A DNA stretch of 64,000 nt from SPDF01 sp963699825. Its GTDB lineage: Bacteria > Gemmatimonadota > Gemmatimonadetes > Gemmatimonadales > GWC2-71-9. Position numbers and translations under genes: made by a program. The notes below the pieces were generated by a model. The model made no database searches, was not told where the DNA came from, and worked only from the letters and a program-made list of their open reading frames with translations. This document shows positions 31,307 through 42,697 of this stretch, piece by piece. Positions within the stretch are counted from its first letter, which is position 1. Each line of letters starts with the position of its first letter. The stretch lies in assembly GCA_963699825.1 (NCBI GenBank), contig CAVOVI010000002.1:1-64000 (forward strand), read 5' to 3'.

Positions 31307-31347
31307 CCTCGGGATTTTACGGGGCTGGATGCGGCAAAATTACGAGG
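31307..31347. repeat. 41-nt hairpin repeat, copy 2 of 2
   Basis: CCTCGGGATTTT and AAAATTACGAGG again flank a GC-rich loop. On the minus strand the left arm CCTCGTAATTTT contains the TAA stop of the methyltransferase gene, so the hairpin sits exactly on the 3' end of that gene, upstream of the amidohydrolase (start 31229). Copy 1 is at 25857-25897. Confidence 0.65.
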
Positions 31348-32507
31348 TAGGAGTGTACCGGTAGAGTCGGATGCGGAGTCCGCCTGTCGACATGTCGAGG
31401 CTGGGCTCGACCGGCAGGCCGGTCGCGGTGGCCAGGCCAGGGTCGGAGGTCACGAAACCGAGCGACCAGGCGGCGAGCGGACCGCGCATGGCCTTGCCGA
31501 TGGAGGCGTAGAGATCACGCAGCCTGCCGCTCTCGCCGACACGGACGCCGTAGGGCGGGTTGGTGAGGACCAGCCCCGGTGAAAGCGCCGAGACGTCGGG
31601 GTCGGAGAGGGTGTTGGTGAGTGCTGCGCAGAGGATCGACAGGTCACCTGCGACCCCCGCTCGCTCGGCGTTGGCGGCACAGGCCTCCACCGCGCCGGCG
31701 TCCCGGTCTGCGGCCACGATGGACGCGGCTGCCCGGTCACGAATCTCCTTCTCCGCTTCCCCGCGTACGTATTCCCAGACATTCAGCTTGAACTCCGGCC
31801 AGTTCTCGAACGCGAAGCGCCGCCGCCAGCCGGGGGGAATCCGCCGGGCCAGGAGCGCCGCCTCGATGGGGATCGTCCCCGAGCCACAGAGGGGGTCGAC
31901 GAGCGGGACGCGTGCCGTCCCACTCCATCGCGAGCAGCATCGCCGCCGCGAGCGTCTCCCTGATCGGTGCCTTGGCGGAAGCCTGTCGATACCCTCGGCG
32001 GTGGAGCAGGCCGCCGGAGCTGTCCACGCTCAGGGTGAGCTGGTCATCCACGATACGCACCAGGAAACGCTGCACCCCTGGGAGCGCGGAGACGTCGTCG
32101 TCGAGGGCATCCGCCTCGGAGGGCGCGCGAACCGGGCGCGCGCCCGGCACAGCTGCGACCACCGCGCGCTCCAGCCGCTCGGCGACCGCGTCCTGGTGAT
32201 AGAGCCGGCTCTTGTGGCTGGTCACCCGGAAATGCACCGCCCCGCCGGCAGGCACCCACCGCGCCCACGCCACGCTGCGCGTCTCTTTCTCCAGCTCGGC
32301 GAACGAGCTGGCATGAAACTCGGCGATGCGAATGACGAATCTGCTCGCGGTCCGCACGCGGAGATTCGCCGCGTAGAGGATCCCGGGGGGAGCCGTGAAC
32401 GCGACGCCGCCCGGCTCGACGGTACCCACCGACGCGCCGACCGCCGTGAGTTCGGCGGCCATCAGGTGCTCGAGGCCCGGAGCGCAAATCGCGTAGCAGC
32501 TGTACAT
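31340..32507 (-). CDS. THUMP-domain class I SAM-dependent RNA methyltransferase (RlmL-N-like), one frameshift
   Basis: About 389 residues after correction. The N-terminal half, from MYSCYAICAPGLEHLMAAEL, is a ferredoxin-like plus THUMP RNA-binding region (FRVTSHKSRLYHQDAVAERL). The catalytic half has RGYRQASAKAPIRETLAAAM, DPLCGSGTIPIEAALLARR (SAM motif I region), SIVAADRDAGAVEACAANA, and the target-base motif LTNPPYGVRVG. These are features of the COG0116 guanine-N2 methyltransferases that act on 23S rRNA. The frame shifts near 31918. The stop codon lies inside the hairpin repeat at 31307. Divergent from the kinase gene at 32604. Confidence 0.85.
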
Positions 32508-32603
32508 ATGGAGGAATGGTAGCGGGGGATGTCCCCAGGCGCCTTCTGGCGTGACCGCCCGGCCCTCCATAGCTTTGGTGATGCATCCGCTGCCCGCACC
32601 CCG

Positions 32604-35277
32604 ATGACCGACACCCTCACCCGCCTCACCGCCGCCCTCGCCGACAAGTACCGCATCGAGCGGGAAATCGGCGCGGGCGGCATGGCCACGGTGTACCTCG
32701 CCGAGGACCTGCGGCACGGCCGCCAGGTGGCGCTCAAGGTGCTGCGGCCCGAACTGGCCGCCACGCTCGGCAACGAGCGGTTCTTCCGCGAGATCCAGGT
32801 CGCCGCCCGCCTGCAGCATCCCCACATCCTCCCGCTCCACGACTCCGGCGAGGCCGGCGGCTTCCTCTACTTCGTCATGCCGTACGTGGACGGCGAGTCG
32901 CTCCGCGACCGGCTGGCGCGGGTCGGCGAGCTGCCGGTGCACGACGCGGTCAAGATCCTGGTCGAGGTGGTGGACGCGCTGGCGTACGCCCACAGCCAGA
33001 AGGTGGTCCACCGCGACATCAAGCCCGACAACGTGATGATTTCCGGCCGCCACGCGCTGGTCACCGACTTCGGCGTGGCCAAGGCGGTGAGCGAGGCCAC
33101 CGGCCGCCAGCAGCTCACCACCGCCGGCGTCGCGCTCGGCACGCCGAGCTACATGGCGCCGGAGCAGGCCGCCGCCGACCCGAACCTCGACCACCGGGTG
33201 GACATCTACGCCGTCGGCGCCATGGCGTACGAACTGCTGACCGGGCGGCCGCCCTTCACCGGGATGACCTCGCAGCAGATTCTCGCCGCGCACGTCACAC
33301 AGATCCCCGATCCCCTCTCCCGGCACCGCCCCACCTGCCCGCCGGCACTCGAGGCGGTCATCATGCGCTGCCTGGCCAAGCGGGCGGCCGACCGGTGGCA
33401 GACCGCCGAGGAACTGCTCAACAATCTCGAGCCGCTGGCCACGCCGAGCGGCGGGATGACGCCGACCCAGACGCGGCCGGTCACGGCGTGGCAGGAGGCG
33501 ACGGGCCGGAGGAACTGGATGCCGGCGGCGGTGGCCGCCGGCGTCGTGCTGCTGGCGGCCGTCGGATGGCTGGTGCTCCGCCCGCGCGGCGGCGCGGCCG
33601 CTATTCCGCTCGACCGGGTGCAGGTCACCTTCACCGGCACCGCCGAGACACCCGCCCTGTCGCCGGACGGCCAGCGGATCGCCTACAGCACCCGGCAATG
33701 CGACGCGGACGGGCGCTGCACCAAGGACATCGTGGTGCAGGATGTTGCGGGGGCAGGGACCGCCACGGTGCTCCGCGGGGCCATGGGTGTCTGGAGGATC
33801 GGCTGGTCCGCGGACGGCCGGTTCCTGGTGTTCTTCGGGGCCATCGGCGGCGAGACCTGGGGTGTCTACAGTGTGCCGTCACTTGGGCGGGACACCACGC
33901 CATCTCGGCTGTTGTTTTGGAGGGCCAAGCTTCGCCAGCGACACTGCCTTGGTCAGTCGCGACCCCGTCGTCGGGGACTCGATCGGGTGGATCCGCTGGG
34001 TGACGATCGCCGATGGCGTGGCACACGACAGCCTGCCGGTCCGGGCGGTGCCCCAGACCGATGTCTGGGCCAGCATGTCACCGGACGGCTCCCGTCTGCT
34101 GATCCGTGCCCGCACGGGGCAGGGACTCGCCGTCATCGTGACGGCCCGCGACGGCACGCCGCTCGACACCCTGTCCTTCGGGCGCGGGTCGGTGTACCCG
34201 CCGGACTGGACCCCGGACGGGCGCGCCATCCTGGTCCAGGTGCCGCGTGCGGGAGTGACCGGTGAGGTGGATCTCCTCCGGTACCGGGTGAGCAGCCGGG
34301 GGCGGATTGACCCGACGCCGGATACCCTGGCCCGCCAGATGCCGGTCAGCGGCTACCCGGGGGCGGCGATCAGCCGGTCGGGCATGCTGGCCTATGCGTC
34401 AGGCCCGGCGGAGGTGTCCGTCTGGGCGCTGCGGCGGGCCAAGGCGACCGACATGCGGTTCGAGCAGCGCCGCCTCGCCGTCTCGACCGGCCTGATCAAC
34501 GGCACGATCAGCCCGGACGGGACCCACGTGATCCTCAACCGGCGGCGCCCGGGCGGCGACGACCGGAGGCAGTTCTCGGTCATGCCGTTCGACAGCGGAC
34601 CGGAGCAGCCGCTCGGCCCCCCGGTGCTGATGCGGGACTTCGATCCGACCCAGGACAGCAAGGCCATCCTGCTCGCGACCCGCCGTGGCGCCGACAGCGT
34701 GACGCTCTCGCGTGTGGCGCTGGAGTCGGGGCGCTCCGAGCCGGCGGGGGCGTTGGGTAGCAACGACTTCTTCAACTTCGAAGCGACGAAGGGGGGAGGG
34801 CTGGTCATCACCCCGACGCGCACGAGCTTTCGCCGCATCGGGATCCCCGGGCTGCCCGACAGCACCTTCCAGATCCCGGCAGAGGTCGGCAACATCGTCC
34901 GCATCGATCCCTCGCCGGATGGGCGGGCGTTCGCGTCGGTCGGCTTCGACCAGACCGGCAACCACCTGGTCTTCCATCGCATCTCCCTCGTCGATGGCAG
35001 CGTCACGCTGCTGGCAGAGTTCGGCCAGGAGGACCTCGCCGGTGTTGCCTGGCTGAATGACGGCACGGTTGTGCTCGAGGTGCAGGAATCGGACTGGACA
35101 CAGGCCTGGTATCGTGTGCCCGACACCGGAGGCACCCCGGTTCGGCTGGGCACCGCGCCCTGGCCCGACGCCTACTATCGCTTCTCCAGCGACGGACTCC
35201 GGGTCACCGCCCGGGTCAACGACCGCCGGACCGACATCTACATCGTGCCGAACTTCGCGGAGGTGTTGAAGGAATAA
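32604..35277 (+). CDS. membrane Ser/Thr protein kinase with C-terminal PD40 propeller, one frameshift
   Basis: Kinase domain at residues 15-285: GAGGMATVYLAEDL, VVHRDIKPDNVMISG, DFGVAKAVSEATGR, and an activation-loop end GTPSYMAPEQ like the kinase at 3784-5209. One membrane helix at about 305-325 (MPAAVAAGVVLLAAVGWLVL). The periplasmic part is a PD40-rich propeller (ALSPDGQRIAYSTRQCD, SPDGSRLLIRARTGQ, SPDGTHVILNRRRPGG) with a possible disulphide in QCDADGRC. An indel near 33925 breaks the frame; corrected length about 890. It ends TDIYIVPNFAEVLKE, without the NWF-x-EL tail of most array kinases. ATG 32604 corresponds to the family start; an in-frame codon 75 bases upstream has no SD. Confidence 0.88.
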
Positions 35278-35391
35278 GGCGCCGTCGGCGAGCCACGTTG
35301 GCTCGTTCAGCTGAAGTTGCGTTCAGCGGCCACAGGGGTGCCGTGCGGCCACCCCGCCCGATCCGCGCCCGGCGTCCGCCGCCCGACCCGG

Positions 35392-35402
35392 TATATTTGA
35401 GG
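35392..35402 (+). promoter_or_regulatory. candidate -10 region for the desaturase gene
   Basis: TATATTTGAGG is an AT-rich box in a GC-rich gap, 34 bases before the ATG at 35436. It resembles the boxes at 5358 and 13737. Low support. Confidence 0.3.
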
Positions 35403-35435
35403 TTGGCCCACCCCCGGGCCCCATGAGGAAATTTC

Positions 35436-36553
35436 ATGACCGAACTGCCGCCATCGGACGCCCCGGCGTCCGAGACGACCGAAGAGGCTGTTGACTGGAA
35501 CGCCATGCTCGCCCCCTACCGCCAGCCGGTGGCGTGGAAGAGCGGGTTCCAGCTGGCCTCCACCGCCTTCCTGCTGGCCGTGTTCTGGCTCGCCGCGGTC
35601 TGGAGCCTGGACGTCGGCTACTGGCTGACGCTGCTCATTGCGGTGCCGGCCGCCATGATGGTCGTCCGGCTCTTCATGCTGCAGCACGACTGCGGACACG
35701 GCGTCGTTCTTCCGCTCCCAGAAGATGAACAACCTGGTCGGCGGCGTGCTCGGCGTCTTCACCCTGGTGCCCTACGCCTACTGGCGCCGCACCCACGCCA
35801 TCCACCACGCCACCAGCGGCAACCTCGACGTCCGCGGCCTCGGCGACATCGACACGCTGACCGTCCGCGAGTACCTGAGCCGCTCGCAGGTTCAAGCGCA
35901 TCCTCTACCGGATGTACCGGCACCCGGCGGTGCTGCTCCTCGTCGGCCCCACCTGGCAGTTCGTCCTGAAGCACCGGCTCCCGCTCGACACCCCCAAGGG
36001 GTGGAAGCGCGAACAGGTGGGGGTCCAGCTGACCAACCTGGCGCTGGCCGGCGTCATCGCGCTGATGTGGTGGACGCTCGGGCTGAAGCAGTTCCTGCTG
36101 GTGCAGCTGCCGATCACGCTCATCGCCGGCTCCATCGGGGTGTACCTCTTCTACGTGCAGCACCAGTACGAGGACACCTACTGGCGCTACCGCGAGGCGT
36201 GGAACTATTTCGCCGCCGGCCTCGAGGGGGCGTCGCACCTGACGATGCCGAAGTTCCTGCAGTGGTGCACCGCCAGCATCGGCCTGCACCACATCCACCA
36301 CATCGCCAGCCGGATTCCGAACTATCAGTTGCAGAAGGCCTACGACAACCACCCCGAGCTGCAGCAGGTCACCAGGCTCACGCTCTGGAAGAGCCTGACC
36401 ACGCTGCGCCTCACGCTCTGGGACGAGGACACCAAGCAGCTGGTCGGCTTCCGGGAACTCCGCGCCATCCGCGACCGGATCGCCGCGGAACTCGAAGCCG
36501 GCGCGGCGATCATGGCCACCAAGCCCGAGGTGGTACCCGCTTCGTGGCGGTAG
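35436..36553 (+). CDS. membrane fatty acid desaturase, two frameshifts
   Basis: An integral-membrane di-iron desaturase with the three histidine boxes: HDCGHG in LFMLQHDCGHG, HAIHH in WRRTHAIHHATSG, and HHIHH in SIGLHHIHHIASRIPNYQL. Hydrophobic pairs flank the boxes (FQLASTAFLLAVFWLAAVW, GVIALMWWTLGL). Such enzymes introduce double bases into membrane-lipid acyl chains, keeping membranes fluid. Frame changes near 35705 and 35895 split the gene into three pieces; together they give about 370 residues, the normal length. GAGGAAA lies upstream of the ATG. The end overlaps the start of the M61 peptidase gene. Confidence 0.9.
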
Positions 36554-38400
36554 GTGTGACGGGCGCTCTGCGCGCCGCGCCGCTCGCCGCGCTGTTCCTC
36601 CTGGCCACCACGCCGGTGGCCGCGCAGGAGCTGCAGTACGAGGTCTCCTTCCCCAACGCGGTGCATCACGAGGCGCAGATCACCCTGAGCGCCTCAGGGT
36701 TGCCGCGCCGGCCGGTGCAGTTCCAGATGAGCCGCTCCTCCCCGGGGCGCTACGCCATTCACGAGTTCGCCAAGAACATCTACGCCGTCAGCGCCACCGA
36801 CAGCGCCGGTCATCCGCTGACCGTCACGCGGACCGAACCCTCCACGTGGACGGTGTCCGGCCATGCCGGCACGGTGCGATTTACCTACACCCTCTACGCC
36901 GACCGGGCCGACGGCACCTACTCGCAGGTGGATGCCACCCACGCCCACCTCGACATGCCGGCGACGTTCATCTGGATTCGCGGAGCGGAATCGTGGCCGA
37001 TGGCGGTCTCGTTCCGGATTCCGTCCGAGTCCCGTTGGAAGGTGGCCACGCAACTGTATCCGACGGACGACGCCACCCGCTTCACCGCACCCAACCTGCA
37101 GTACTTCATGGACAGCCCAACGGAGCTGAGCGACTTCGCGGTCCGTGAATGGACCGTCACCTCGCCGGCCGGGCGCTTCCCGGTGCGGCTGGCGCTGCAT
37201 CACGAGGGGACGGATGCTGAGCTGGACGGCTACGTGGAGATGCTGAAGCAGGTGGTCGAGCAGGAGATCGCCGTGTTCGGCACGACTCCGCAGTACGACG
37301 TCGGCAGCTACACCTTCATCGCCGACTATCTGCCGTGGGCCTCGGGCGACGGGATGGAGCACCGCAACTCCACCATCATCACCTCCTCGCTCCCGCTCAA
37401 GGGCAACGAGCAGCGGCTCCTCGGCACCGCCGCGCACGAGTATTTCCATTCGTGGAACGTGGAACGGATCCGACCGCGGTCCCTCGAGCCGTTCGACTTC
37501 ACCCGCGCCAACATGTCGGGGGAGCTCTGGTTCGCGGAGGGGTTCACCAGCTACTACGGCGCGCTCTTTCTCCGGCGCGCCGGGGTGACTTCGCTCGATG
37601 AGTATGCGCACGGCCTTTCGGGCAACATCAACGCCGTCATGCACGACCCCGGCCGGCAGTTCGCGAGCCCGGTCGGGATGAGCGAACAGGCGCCGTTCGT
37701 GGACGCGGCCACCTCGATCGACCCGACCAATGAAGACAACATCTTCATTTCGTACTACACCTGGGGATCGGTGGTCGGGCTGGCGCTCGACCTGACGCTG
37801 CGGAAGGAATTCGGGAAGCCGCTCGACGGCTTCATGCGGATGATGTGGACCAGGTACGGGCAGTCCGAGACGCCCTACACCATGCTCGACCTGCAGGAGA
37901 CGCTGGTCCAGTACTCCGGCAACAGGGAGTTCGCCGACCAGTTCTTCGCCAAGTACATCACCGGGCGCGAGGCGCCGGACATGGCGCCGCTGCTGGCGCA
38001 GGCCGGACTCCTCCTCCGTCCCCGCAACCCGGACAAGGCGTGGTTCGGCCCGGTGCGACTCGACATCGATGCCCACGGGGGGCGGATCGACGGACCGACA
38101 CTCATCGGCTCACCGATGTACGAGGCGGGACTCGACCGCGGCGACGTGATCCTCACCCTCGATGGCCAGCCGCTGACTTCGGACAGCGTTTTCCAGGCCG
38201 TCAAGGCCGCCCACACACCGGGCGATGTCGTGGCGGTCAGCTACCAGGGGCGCGGGCGGCAGAGCATCGCACAGATCACGATGCCCGCCGACAGCCGGCT
38301 TGAGGTGGTCACCTACGAAGAGGCGGGAATGCCGGTGACCGAGGCGATCCGGCAGTTCCGGGAGCGCTGGCTTAGCGCATCGCCTTCTCTATCTCCTTGA
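36544..38400 (+). CDS. M61 family metallopeptidase with PDZ domain, secreted
   Basis: About 618 residues. The signal peptide (LAALFLLATTPVAAQ) places it in the periplasm or outside. The N-terminal beta-domain is typical of glycyl-aminopeptidase-like M61 enzymes (YEVSFPNAVHHEAQITLSA). The zinc site is HEYFHSWNVERIRP near residues 298-310, with the third ligand in ELWFAEGFTSYYG. A C-terminal PDZ domain holds SPMYEAGLDRGDVILTLDG. GTG 36544 overlaps the desaturase 3' end; GTG 36556 is another option and would give a tidier signal. An open frame reaches far upstream in the desaturase gene but is not used. The last 29 bases overlap the convergent M24 gene. Confidence 0.9.
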   Translation: MAVGVTGALRAAPLAALFLLATTPVAAQELQYEVSFPNAVHHEAQITLSASGLPRRPVQFQMSRSSPGRYAIHEFAKNIYAVSATDSAGHPLTVTRTEPSTWTVSGHAGTVRFTYTLYADRADGTYSQVDATHAHLDMPATFIWIRGAESWPMAVSFRIPSESRWKVATQLYPTDDATRFTAPNLQYFMDSPTELSDFAVREWTVTSPAGRFPVRLALHHEGTDAELDGYVEMLKQVVEQEIAVFGTTPQYDVGSYTFIADYLPWASGDGMEHRNSTIITSSLPLKGNEQRLLGTAAHEYFHSWNVERIRPRSLEPFDFTRANMSGELWFAEGFTSYYGALFLRRAGVTSLDEYAHGLSGNINAVMHDPGRQFASPVGMSEQAPFVDAATSIDPTNEDNIFISYYTWGSVVGLALDLTLRKEFGKPLDGFMRMMWTRYGQSETPYTMLDLQETLVQYSGNREFADQFFAKYITGREAPDMAPLLAQAGLLLRPRNPDKAWFGPVRLDIDAHGGRIDGPTLIGSPMYEAGLDRGDVILTLDGQPLTSDSVFQAVKAAHTPGDVVAVSYQGRGRQSIAQITMPADSRLEVVTYEEAGMPVTEAIRQFRERWLSASPSLSP

Positions 38401-39815
38401 TCTCACGCGGTGCCTTCGACAGCCACTCCACGCCGTCGGCCGTCACCAGGTAGTCGTCCTCGATCCGAATCCCGATGTGATTGTAGCGCTCCACCATCGG
38501 ACGCACCTTCGCGATGAAGGCGCGGTTCTTCGGCGTGTCGGCCAGCATGTCGAGGAGCGCGGTGCTGATGTAGACGCCCGGCTCGATGGTGAAGACCTCG
38601 TTCAGCTGGAAGATCCCGGTCGGCGAGTAGGAGTACCCGCCGGCGTCGTGCACCTCGAGGCCGATGCCGTGCCCGGGGCCATGCGCCATGTAGAGAAAGG
38701 CCTGGGAGCAGACCACCGGCACCCGCTCGCAGCGGGCGGCGTCGGCCCACGGCGGATCGAAGGTGGCGTCCGGCCCCTCGGTCAGGCCCAACCTGGCCAG
38801 CTCGGTGGCCATGATGGCACGGATCGCCTTGTCCCCGGTGCCAACCGGCTCGCCCGGCCGCGCCACGTCGGCGGCGGCCTGCTGCGCCGAGCGGACGATC
38901 GAGTAGATGGCGGCCTGGTCGGCGGTGAACTTCCCGCTCACCGGGACGGTGCGTGTCACGTCGCCGGCGTAGCCGTCGTAGAGGGCGCCCATATCCATCA
39001 CCACCACCTCGCCCGCCTGCATGACGCGGTCGTTGGCGCGGTAGTGATAGCTGGTGGAGTTGGGGCCGGAACCGATGATGGCGCGGAAGGAGGGACCGGA
39101 GGCGCCGGCCATGCGGAAGGTGTAGTCGGTGAGGGCAAAGATTTCGTGTTCGTTGACGCCGGGACGCACCGCCTTCATGGCGGCGACCTGCCCCATGACG
39201 GAGATGTCCACCGCCTTCCGGAGCAGCGCGATCTCGGCGGGGCTCTTCACCACCATCAGTGAATCGAGCAGGGCGTCGGCACTCCGCACCGTCACGCTGG
39301 GATGCGCCGCCCAGAAGCGCTGCACGAAGTACCGCTCGGCGCTGAGCGAGTCGCTGGACCGGTAGTCGCGGCTGTGCGCGTCGGTCACGGTCCAGAGGGT
39401 TCCCCGGCTGGCGATCGCGTCCATCACATCCCGGAGCTGGTCCCGGTCGCGGAGTCCGAGGCCGGTTCGGCGCTCCAGGTCGGCGGAATCGGGGGCGAAG
39501 CCGTCATAGAGGGCACGGCGGGGGTCGATCGGCGGCTCGAAGAGCATCTGGTAGGTCACCTTGCCGCCACGGACCGCCATGACGAAGACGGCGTTGACCC
39601 GCTCATAGCCGGTCAGATACTCGAAGGCGGGCAACTGGTGGAATTCGGCCTCATCGGTCATCGGCTCCCCTGACCCGAACGACAGCAGGACCCCGTCGCC
39701 GAGATGGGCGGCCACGGTATCGCGCCGGGCGGCATACTCGGCGGCGGGAATCTGGAGCCGCGAGCGGGGTCGCGAAGAGCAGGGAAAGCAGGCCGATCCG
39801 GCTGATTCTGGGCAT
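38372..39815 (-). CDS. M24 family Xaa-Pro aminopeptidase, one frameshift near the signal peptide
   Basis: The full metal-ligand set of a prolidase/aminopeptidase P is seen: VVMDMGALYDGYAGDVTRTV (two aspartates), AHGPGHGIGLEVHD (histidine), FTIEPGVYIS (glutamate) and IGIRIEDDYLVT (glutamate). It removes residues before proline. The start at 39815 gives a signal-like segment, MPRISRIGLLSLLFATPLA, so the protein is probably exported; an indel near 39745 separates it from the main frame, which starts VAAHLGDGVLLSFGSGEP. Corrected length about 480. Convergent with the M61 gene and next to the kinase array; both peptidases may work on the same external peptides. Confidence 0.88.
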
Positions 39816-39983
39816 TCGGGACTCCGGGCGGTTGTGGCGGTGCATTGTCAGGCTCTCAATCTGGTGCAAGGGCTTGAAAATCCGCAACTTGGCCCCTTGC
39901 CCTCCCTCGCTTTGGGAGGCAATCTACGCGGATAGGTATTTTCAGGTTTGCCCCCTGCCGGACCTCCGAGGGAGGAGTTGGAC

Positions 39984-42696
39984 GTGCCCCTGATTCCACC
40001 GAAGCTGGTTGATTCCCTTTCCGATCGATACCGGCTCGAAGGCGAGCTGGGTCAGGGTGGGATGGCCACGGTCTACCTGGCCCAGGACATCAAGCACGAT
40101 CGCAGGGTCGCCATCAAGGTGCTGCGCCCCGAGCTTGGCGCGGTCATCGGCGCCGAGCGGTTCCTCAGCGAGATCAAGACCACCGCCAATCTCCAGCATC
40201 CGCACATCCTCGGACTCATCGATTCGGGCGACGCCGACGGGCTCCTCTACTACGTGATGCCGTACGTGGAGGGGGAATCGCTGCGCGACCGGATGAGCCG
40301 GGAGAAGCAGCTGCCGGTGAACGACGCGGTACGCATCGCGACGGAGGTGGCGGGGGCGCTTGACTACGCGCATCGCCACGGCGTCATCCACCGCGACATC
40401 AAGCCGGAGAACATCCTGCTGCACGACGGCTCGGCGCTGGTGGCCGACTTCGGCATCGCGCTGGCGGTAAGCACGGCCGGCACGCGGATGACCGAAACCG
40501 GCATGACGTCTCGGCACGCCGCACTACATGAGCCCCGAGCAGGCGATGGGCGAACGCGAGATCAACGCGCGCTCCGATGTGTATGCGCTGGGATGCGTCC
40601 TTTACGAAATGCTGACGGGCGACCCGCCGTTCACCGGGTCGCACCGCGCAGGCCATCGTGGCGCGCGTCGTGACCGAGAGCCCCCGCTCGATGACGAGCC
40701 AGCGGCACACCATCCCGCCGCAGGTGGAGGGGGCGGTGCTGACCGCGCTCGAGAAGCTGCCAGCCGATCGGTTCGCGACGGCGGCGGAGTTCGCCGCCGC
40801 CTTGGCCGATACCAACTATGCGTCCCGCTCGACGGTCATGAGCGCCGCCGCCGGCGGGTCGCTCGGCGGCCGGGCACGGGTGCGCAGGGTGATCAACGCG
40901 CTCGGCGTCGCGCTCGTCGCGCTCGCCGCGCTCGCTGCGTGGGGCTGGATGCGGCCCAAGCCAACAGCCCCCGTGATCCGCTACAGCATGGGACTCCCCA
41001 CCGACCAGGCGATGCGGCAGGGTGTGCTCGGCGTCAACGTGGCCTTGTCGCCCGACGGCAGCCGGATGGTCTATGTCGGCCCCGGCGACGGGGGCGACCA
41101 GCTCTGGGTCCGCGAGCGCAGCCGGCTCGATGCCACGCCGCTGCCGGGGACCATCGGCGCTCACAGCCCCTACTTCTCGCCGGACGGCGAACGAATCGCC
41201 TACTCCTCCACCCTGAATGTCGAGCTAAAGGTTGTGCCGGTCACCGGCGGGCCGCCGATCCGGCTCGCCTCGCCCGGCACCGGCTCCGGCGGCGGCGGGG
41301 CGTGGGGCCCCGACGGGTGGATCTACTTCGACTCGCCCGGCGGCATGAGTCGCATCCAGGCAGACGGTGGCGATCCCGAACTCGCTGTTCCACTGGATAC
41401 CGCAACGAAGGAAATCGGACACGCCTGGCCAGATGCGCTGCCAAACGGCAAGGGGCTGATCTATCGCTCCCGGCGCAACCTCGATCCGACGGATTTTGAC
41501 ATCGCCGCCTATGACTTCAAGACACGGGAACGGCACATCCTGACCAAGGGGCTGCTGGCGCGATACGTGGCGCCGGGATACCTGGTGTACCTCCGTGCCG
41601 ACGGGGCGGTCCTCGCAGCGCCGTTCGACCAGGACAAGCTCCAATTGACCGGACCGGCCGTCCCCCTCTTCGAAGGGGTGATGACCAAGCCGTTCGGCTC
41701 CGCCGACATCGCGCTCGCCCGCAACGGCGCGACCCTCGTGTACGTCCCCGGCCTCGCGTCGGATGGCGGCGGGGTGTCGGAACTGGTGATGGTGAGCCGC
41801 GCGGGGATCGTCGCGCCCCTCGACCCGCCGGTCACCTACAACCCCTCGGCCAACCCGTCGCTCAGCCTCTCACCCGACGGAAAGCGCCTCGCGCTGGATA
41901 TCGTCGGCGCCGCGTCGCCTGATATCTGGATCAAGCAGCTCCCTGCGGGACCGCTGACCCGGCTGACCTTCGAGACCCGAACCGCGTACCGTCCGCGCTG
42001 GACGCCGGATGGACAGTCGGTGATCTACCCAGCGCTCGTCGACAGCGGAGTGCAGGCCATCTGGAAGAAGAAGGCCGACGGAAGCGCCGCCGCCGAGCTG
42101 CTCTGGCGGATGCCCGGCCACTCGATCGCCGAGGCCTCGATGTCGAACGACGGGCAGTGGCTCATCTTCCGGATTGTGGCCGACAGCCAGAACCGCGACA
42201 TCTACGGCGTCCGTCCGGGACGGACACCGTCGCCACGCCGTTGCTCACCGGCCGGTTCCACGAGGAGGGGGCCGCGCTCTCGCCCGACGGGAAGTGGCTG
42301 GCCTACGCCTCCGACGAGTCGGGCCGCTACGAGATCTTCGTGCGGCCGTTCCCGAACACCGCGGGCGGACGCTGGCAGGTCTCCACAGCAGGGGGCACCG
42401 CGGCACGCTGGTCGCACAGCGGGCGCGAACTCTTCTTCGAGGCGCCTTCGGGGGACATGATGGTGGTTCCGGTGACGCCCGGGGCCACCTTCGCCCCCGG
42501 AGCGCCGCGACGGCTGTTCCCACTCGGGGTCGGGCTGGCATCCTCCTATATCGTGCCGAGGTATGATCTCACGCCTGACGATCAGCAGTTCGTCATGACC
42601 CGGCTCGCCGCCGTGAACCAGGCGCCGGGCGCCGGTCAGCTGGTGGTGGTGGACAACTGGTTCACGGAGCTCACGGCGAAGATGGGGAAGAAGTAG
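39984..42696 (+). CDS. membrane Ser/Thr kinase with PD40 propeller (array member 1), three frameshifts
   Basis: First kinase of the tandem array. GTG 39984 is preferred because GGGAGGAG lies 7 bases upstream. Kinase residues: GQGGMATVYLAQDI, VIHRDIKPENILLHDG, DFGIALAVS, then MSPEQAMGEREI. Breaks near 40505, 40640 and 42225. Membrane helix near residue 303 (ALGVALVALAALAAWGWM). The propeller repeats include LSPDGSRMVYVGPGDGGDQL, FSPDGERIAYSS and LSPDGKWLAYASDESGRYEI. The end, VVDNWFTELTAKMGKK, is the array's shared tail. It belongs to the subtype with KQLPV and EQAMGERE in the kinase domain. The next kinase starts 2 bases after its stop. Corrected length about 900. Confidence 0.85.
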
Positions 42697-42697
42697 C

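Noticed and set aside
35725..36543. A single fused desaturase-M61 protein in one open frame
   Set aside because: The M61 frame merely stays open through part of the frameshifted desaturase gene; the middle of that frame does not match the desaturase, and M61 has its own signal peptide.
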